Source: Mactra quadrangularis
Taxonomy: Eukaryota; Mollusca; Bivalvia; Venerida; Mactridae
Direction of reading: 5' to 3'
Length of the DNA: 64,000 bases
NCBI GenBank assembly: GCA_025267735.1
Contig: CM046307.1
Span: 8,190,258-8,254,257, forward strand
Shown here: in pieces, positions 57,882 to 64,000 of the stretch
Layout of the letters: each line of letters starts with the position of its first letter
Numbering within the stretch: position 1 is the first letter of the stretch
The notes under the pieces: model-generated
Seen by the model: the letters and a program-made list of their open reading frames with translations, nothing else
What the model was told of the DNA's origin: nothing
The model's database searches: none
Position numbers and translations under genes: made by a program

Positions 57882-58330
57882 ACATTATGTACGTGTGTAT
57901 GAATGGATATGTTAAGTGTATGGACCAGAGGGTCTCTGTGACTTCTCTGTCACTGACAACACTACATGGCAGCTATAATCATAATCTTGGGTTTTTATGA
58001 ACAAACTCTTAATGATGTGAATTTTATCTCCATTTGGACATGGTAATTTGGGACGGCATCAACATTTTATTTTAATTGAAAAAAGTCAATTACTTGGATT
58101 ACTTTTACTGTCTTTATCTTAACCAACTATTTGAACTAGCAAAAACTTGGTAATGGTGGAAAAATAATGGGCTACTTTACATGATGATTAAACAGGTTGA
58201 CAATTTGACTCATTGTTGTGAAGAATGATTTATCTGGTTAGTGCTTATGTGAATGATGTAAGAGGAAGACTGTCTTTAGTTTATTTTCAAACAGAACACC
58301 TTTACAGAAGATTTGAAATAAACGAACTAT
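57882..58330 (+). other. DEK 3' UTR with candidate polyadenylation signal
   Basis: After the TGA at 57879-57881 the first AATAAA is at 58317-58322. The real UTR end cannot be set without transcript data. Confidence 0.5.
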
Positions 58331-61300
58331 AAAATTCTGAATGTATAAACCACTGAAAGAGTTCAGTTCTAGATCACTTGTTATTATTCAATTTCATGTA
58401 TTACAGAACTTTAGTAAGTTTCGCATCATGACTAATTAACTTGACTGTTCTAAGTTTTATTCTCAGTCTTCTTGGCGTTTATTGTATTGAGAAGTCAAGA
58501 AGTTGTGGACATCGTTTAACTTACTTTATTATATGAATTCTTTTATTAATTTATTTTTAAAGTATTTAATTGATTTTATTCTGTCTATACTTCAATGTTG
58601 CCATGATAAGATGATGAATGCTTGCGATAAAACATTGTTAGTTTGCTGAGTGTCTGGTGACTTTGAAATCTTGTCTTAGAAATTTCATTTTTTATCTATT
58701 AGAAGCTTACCAATATGAAGTATAGATGTCATTTTCATTATTTCATTCTTGTCAGCATTGTAGTGTAGAATTCTTGCTTAACTATACTGATACAGTACTA
58801 TTATACAAAATATCTTGATAGGGTTGTCATGGTTACTGTGAATTGTTAGTTTGAAATCAATTCAAGTCCGCTAATCAACAGCCACTTTAATTCATACTTT
58901 GTGAAATTGATCTACATGTGTTATGATTGATAATTTACTGCACAGGAACAATTTAGGAAATCAGTAATACATAAAGACTATTAAAATAGGAAATCAGTAA
59001 TACATAAAGACTATTAAAATAGGAAATCAGTAATACATAAAGACTATTAAAATAGGAAATCAGTAATACATAAAGACTATTAAAATAGGAAATCAGTAAT
59101 ACATAAAGACTATTAAAATAGGAAATCAGTAATACATAGACTATTAAAATAGGAAATCAGTAATACATAAAGACTATTAAAATAGGAAATCAGTAATACA
59201 TAAAGACTATTAAAATAGGAAATCAGTAATACATAAAGACTATTAAAAGTAAACTCATGATCAGTCTGGTTAAATTGGTTATTTCTATCATTATAATGCT
59301 ACAACCAAAGTAATTCCTGATAGACACTAATATTTTAGTCTTTGTGCATAGAAGGTTGTAATTTTCTTTATCTCATACAATGAGTTTATTGAAATCTGTG
59401 AAACATTTTAGTGAAATCTAGATGGATAACTTACAGAAATTAAATCAAAACTATCTAATAGGTTAATCATGACAGCCCTTTATCTTGATATGACCTCAAT
59501 GAATAAAATATCTATAACTTTATGAATGATAGCTATAAGTCTGTTTTCATTATTGCTATATATAAATGTTCATAATAATGTGTTCTAAAGTAGTAAGTTA
59601 GGGATTTGTGTAATTGGACATTGTTTTTATATGTATGTATAATTTGTATATAATTTTATCTTAATAATATGTATGGTCACACCAAATTTGTGTAGAATGA
59701 AAGCATGATATTGATTTTAAGTGCAATTTTGTAATAAATTTGAACTGCATTATATTGATTGCCATTTTAATATATTCATTTTAAAGCTATATTTTTGTAA
59801 GTCATCTTGGGAAAGTAATACTATTGTTGTCATTGACTACGGCAAAACATCATCAAAGGTGTTTAAATAATGTTACTCTTAATTTGTGACAATTTTGAAT
59901 CATGTATATGTTATATTCAAACATTAAATATTGCTATGAAATTGTTAGATTTTAACAAAACTATTTTGTCACTTTGATATCATTAAATGTCTAAATTACT
60001 GTTCCTTCTTGTAAGCTAAATCAGTAACTTGTCAGACTGCTAAGCCAATTTCTGAGGGTCATATTCCTTGACTTACATTATGTCAAGTTGGGTCATCGAA
60101 CCTATTCATGGACAGTATGTTGACTTAAATTATCTAAAAAATTAACAAAGGAGCTTCTTAAATTGTTCATAAAAATCAAATCATTGAATCATCTATGTTA
60201 ATTACTATGTTAATTCTACAAAGTATAAATTTTTGATAAATGCTGATTTGTTATCTTTATTTACTATTTTACTTTCGTACTTCAATAATATTGAAAAAGT
60301 TTTGGATAAAAAAGTTACAATGAAAACAGGAAATCAACTTTTAAAATAGTAGTATTAGTATATTTCTTTTGAAATAGTAAACATAGAACATATTGCTAAT
60401 TGTTTTTAAAAAGCATGCTGCATTAAATAAGTCTCACTTATTATTTACCTAACTGCATTTTTTGTTACCATAGTTTCATTAGTCATACACAAGGACTTCA
60501 CTGCATTTGTATGATAACACAAGGGTTGTACGATAAGAACCTAATTGCATTTGTGACATTAATTAAATAGCATGTCTTGAAATCAAATAGTTTCTTTTGA
60601 ATCTGTTGTGTCAGTGTAATTGTAGATAATTGATTTCGTGTTTGTGGCCATATTACATATCTAATATCATTTTTGGTGTTGTATAACTTCTTAATGATTG
60701 GTGTTCACATGTAAAATGGTATTAAATGCCTCGTTTTATTGTAAATAGTAACTATGTTTTTATCTGCTCATTTATTCATATGTCCCATTTTTTTCAATGT
60801 ATTATCTAGCTTTGACTTTGTAGATTCCATTCACATTGTGTTCAAATATTATCATTATGTCATGTTAAATTTCAGGCTATATAAGTGTGCCGTATATAAT
60901 CCACATCTGTCAAACATTTCCTTGTCTGTAAATGGCTGTTACGGTTTTCTAGTCTGGGAATGATAAACTGTAAAGTATTGATTTAAGTTGATTACAGGTG
61001 AAACTTTTTAGGTTTTTCTTATTTTTCAAAATTTGTATTAAGTTATTTGGATCTTATTACACAGCAGCATTTCGCATAATTTAAATGGCATTTTTTCCTT
61101 CCAAATTTTTCAGTCCTTTTCCCCTCATCAAAAAAGTTAATTCCCCTTCTCTGTAGCAACTTGTCCATGTCTTTTAAATCTTGTACTCAACTAAAAGAAA
61201 ATTGTTCTATACATTTTATTTATTGGTTACAATGGCACACTCAAATCATATTGAACATGACTGACAGTATAACATTGTATATGCAAGCTATACACTGTGT

Positions 61301-61340
61301 AAAATAATAACCAATTTCATTCATTGCTGTATGATTCATC
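58331..61340. other. AT-rich sequence downstream of DEK
   Basis: No protein gene recognised; contains the 33-bp minisatellite. Could still be part of a long DEK 3' UTR. Confidence 0.5.
58953..59247. repeat. 33-bp minisatellite, 9 units
   Basis: Unit AGGAAATCAGTAATACATAA followed by AGACTATTAAAAT. The copies are almost identical; one unit (near 59119) has a 3-bp deletion. The high identity means recent expansion or homogenisation. Confidence 0.95.
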
Positions 61341-61348
61341 CTGTAAAC

Positions 61349-61592
61349 TCATGTGACAACACAAAAACATGTGTTTTATCATCATACATCGTGTGACCAA
61401 CACAGTCATGTGATTCAACATCATATGTCATGTGACCAACAGTAATATGATTCATCATCTAAAATCATGTGACCTATGAAGTCATGTGATTCATCATCTT
61501 AAATCATGTGACCAACAATGTCATGTGATTCATCATCTTAAATCATGTGACCAATACAAAGTCATGGGTGTTTTTAACCTTAATCATGTGAC
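61349..61592. repeat. Minisatellite-like cluster of TCATGTGA motifs
   Basis: Nine exact TCATGTGA occurrences (61349, 61406, 61428, 61465, 61482, 61504, 61521, 61543, 61583), alternately followed by CC or TT, in imperfect units of about 39 bp containing TTCATCATCTTAAA. The motif is an M-box/E-box half-type sequence. Confidence 0.85.
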
Positions 61593-61871
61593 AAAATAGA
61601 CATGTGATTTATCTCACTTATTTTTGTCATTATCATCATAGTGTCAGTTTATTTGGTCATCTACTGACATTTTTTTGTGAATCAGTTTTTAAAACAAGTG
61701 TAAACTTATGTCATGATTTAGTCATAATGTCATTTATTATATCATTATGTATCTCATATGTCAAAAATAAATGTGAATGGATTGTTTTATGTTGTTTTTT
61801 TACTGTACCCAGAAATGTCTTTTATGAGAGTATATTAGGCTAGACGTTGGGAATTTTTATGTGAATCCCCT

Positions 61872-62150
61872 TGGCCAGCTCAGTCCGTAGCACACAAGTC
61901 TACAGATTGAAAGGTTGTAGTTATGATTCCCAGGCAGGCATACTTTAGTGAACTTAGGTAATGAAATAATTTCTACAATTATTCTCCTTATCACTTATTC
62001 TAAAATCAGGTGAGACTGGCATCAGTCACTAATGGCAGTGTCTGCCTATATACCGGTTAACAGCAGAGTTCAAAGATTAAGCCTTGACAGGATTAGTAGA
62101 CAGGTTGTTATATAACCTATACAATGTGTTGCTGTGGTTTAAAACTGAAC
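61872..62150 (+). mobile_element. SINE family 2 copy
   Basis: Head CAGCTCAGTCCGTAGCACAC, AAGTCTACAGATT and a mutated B box TATGATTCC match the head of the copy at 38102-38407. The tail ATACAATGTGTTGCTGTGG also matches. Older than the 38.1-kb copy. Confidence 0.75.
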
Positions 62151-62159
62151 AAAAATATG

Positions 62160-64000
62160 AAAGTTAAGGATCACTTAGGATGCAACCATAACCCAGTGGT
62201 AAGTATACTAAATTAATGTAGAGGAAATGAGTTGCTACTGGTGAGACATAAACCACCCTATCCTTTCTGGTAGAATACATAAGTGTAATAACAAGACTTG
62301 CACAAGGCTGTGGTAGACGGCATTACCATGTGACTGTGACATCACAAGTGCTTAGGATTCAAGAAAAAAAACTGAAAAATCGGCCTCCACTCAAAGTCTT
62401 AAAGAGCTGAAAGTCTAATTCTTGTCAGATTTACATGATACCCATGTGAGGCTAAGAAGAAAAGTACATACTACTTGCTGCGCGTCACATCTCTGTCAGT
62501 TTTATACTTTTTGCAAACCACCGTGAGAACTCTTCTTTTTCAGCATCTTGCTGTGACAAATTGTCTTCCTTTTTTGAATAGAAAAGACATTGACAGGTTT
62601 TCAAGGGTGTTTGCGAAAAATAAATCCTATAAAGGTAGTGAAATAGTATATAAACAAATTTCTGAAAATAAACCTATACATGTAGTGACCTGCACTGGTC
62701 ACAAAAAGTCACCTAGTATTTACACTATGGTCTTTGAAAGTTTTCAGATTTTATACGTTGCATTCAGATTCATGTATAACATATACACTGCCCTACTAAA
62801 ATTCCTGCACTGTTCAATTAATTGAATTACTACAACTTCCAAGCTTAAGTTTTAAGAATAATGATAGCATAGTTTATGTTATTCATTATTCTGGCCATGG
62901 AAACAAATTCCTATGAGTACATTTCATTTTTTGAGTTGCAGCAAAAGTTATTCGTCAGCCTCTTAAACTATGGTCAATGAATCAATAACAAGTTTGAGAC
63001 GTTTTGTTATTTCATATTCAAAAGAAAAAAGTACTGATTAAAAAGGCAAAATAAAAAATCATGTAACAATAAACTGCTTTACAACTTTCTGAAACTTCTT
63101 CTAGTACAATGTAAATTGTGAATGTGTGAAGGAACTTTTGGAGGCCATGTACATAGGTATCTATGTATCTGGTTGCATTGCACTTATAACAAGTATTTAA
63201 ATATGAACACTTTTTTGTACTGAGAAATAAGAGTGATTAGACTAGATGTTTCATGAACTGAGCGGTATATTCTAGAATATCTTAGTACAGACAACATATG
63301 CCTTCAAGATAAAATAGAAATAATTCAATCTGTGTCTGGTAATCATTGTTTTTAATATTAATTTATTTTATCTCGATAGAGCAACTGGTTATGATATAGC
63401 AACACATATACTATACGTAATATAAACCAGGGTCGTACTTGATTAGACTTCACCATTTCATTTGAGTATGCTTGTTGTCCCTCTGAATTGCAGGCCTACG
63501 ATTTTCAGTTTTTTTGGAATGCTTGTGTAATCCAAGTTCGTACTTTGTTAGACTTCTCCACTCTTTCTGAATTGTACGAATTTCATAAGAGTTAGCTTAC
63601 CCACTCAAAGCAAATCTATATAGCGATATACCACTCAGAGAAGTGATTGGTTCACATTTGTATTGAGTTTAAAAAACAGCCCATAGAACAGCCTAAACAA
63701 ACAAAAAATGTTGTTTTCTTAATTCCAATCAATTCATTAAATCATTTTTTGAAGTTTCTATAAAGGTTGTTGCTTACAAAACTGTTGAAACTTTGATTAT
63801 TACCAAAACTGACATTTTACCTTGTTACGTTCGCTAACACTTATAGAATACATTATCTATTCTACTGCCTTGGTTCATATCTTAAAGTTTTAAAAAGTTA
63901 TTTAAAGTTTGACAAAAAGCTGCGCTCCCTTGGCAGCTCGGTGAATACTTAACGAGTGAAACTTTTAAGCGATGCACAGGAGAGTAACATTAAAGCGTGC
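62160..64000. other. Window end, nothing recognised
   Basis: AT-rich. The longest frame (62475-62825) has no recognised domain and no splice or codon signal that separates it from chance. Confidence 0.5.

Noticed and set aside
62475..62825. 116-codon frame near the window end
   Set aside because: No recognisable domain, no supporting splice or promoter signal; chance cannot be excluded.

Overview
The window is nuclear DNA from an animal with short exons, long AT-rich introns and many dispersed repeats. The gene set and the repeat types (tRNA-headed SINEs, LINEs with (TTATC)n or (TTA)n tails, numerous MITEs) fit a lophotrochozoan, most probably a mollusc; this is inference, because no species marker is present. 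There is no operon, CRISPR array or bacterial or phage gene.

Four genes could be rebuilt exon by exon with GT/AG junctions and matching phases. (1) 2300-16835, plus strand: 3' part (9 exons, 434 codons) of a membrane-anchored furin/kexin-type proprotein convertase whose 5' exons lie upstream of the window. (2) 23791-25398, minus: an intronless glucosylceramidase-like (GH30) protein that lacks the catalytic acid/base Glu. (3) 29023-41165, minus: a ten-exon, 480-residue glutaredoxin-DEP-DUF547 protein. (4) 45522-57881, plus: complete twelve-exon DEK chromatin protein, 451 residues, head-to-head with gene 3. One isolated C2H2 zinc-finger exon lies at about 21.1-21.3 kb on the minus strand.

The rest is mostly mobile and tandem DNA: a LINE copy with an uninterrupted 977-codon endonuclease/RT ORF in DEK intron 2; truncated LINEs at 0-2.2, 14.1, 17.2-19.4, 20.1-20.9, 31-33 and 35.1 kb, including a LINE inserted in a LINE with its target duplication; a foldback transposon split by a smaller element; two hAT MITEs with perfect 8-bp target duplications; TA-flanked MITEs; two SINE families; and a 397-bp LTR element whose LTRs carry a tRNA-like Pol III unit. 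Minisatellites of 50, 26, 40 and 33 bp occur; one overlaps the stop codon and one a splice acceptor of the glutaredoxin-DEP-DUF547 gene.

No single new pathway is visible. The strongest leads are the tRNA-bearing LTR element, the convertase with an altered S4 pocket, the glucosylceramidase-like probable pseudoenzyme, and the minisatellites that copy functional gene borders.
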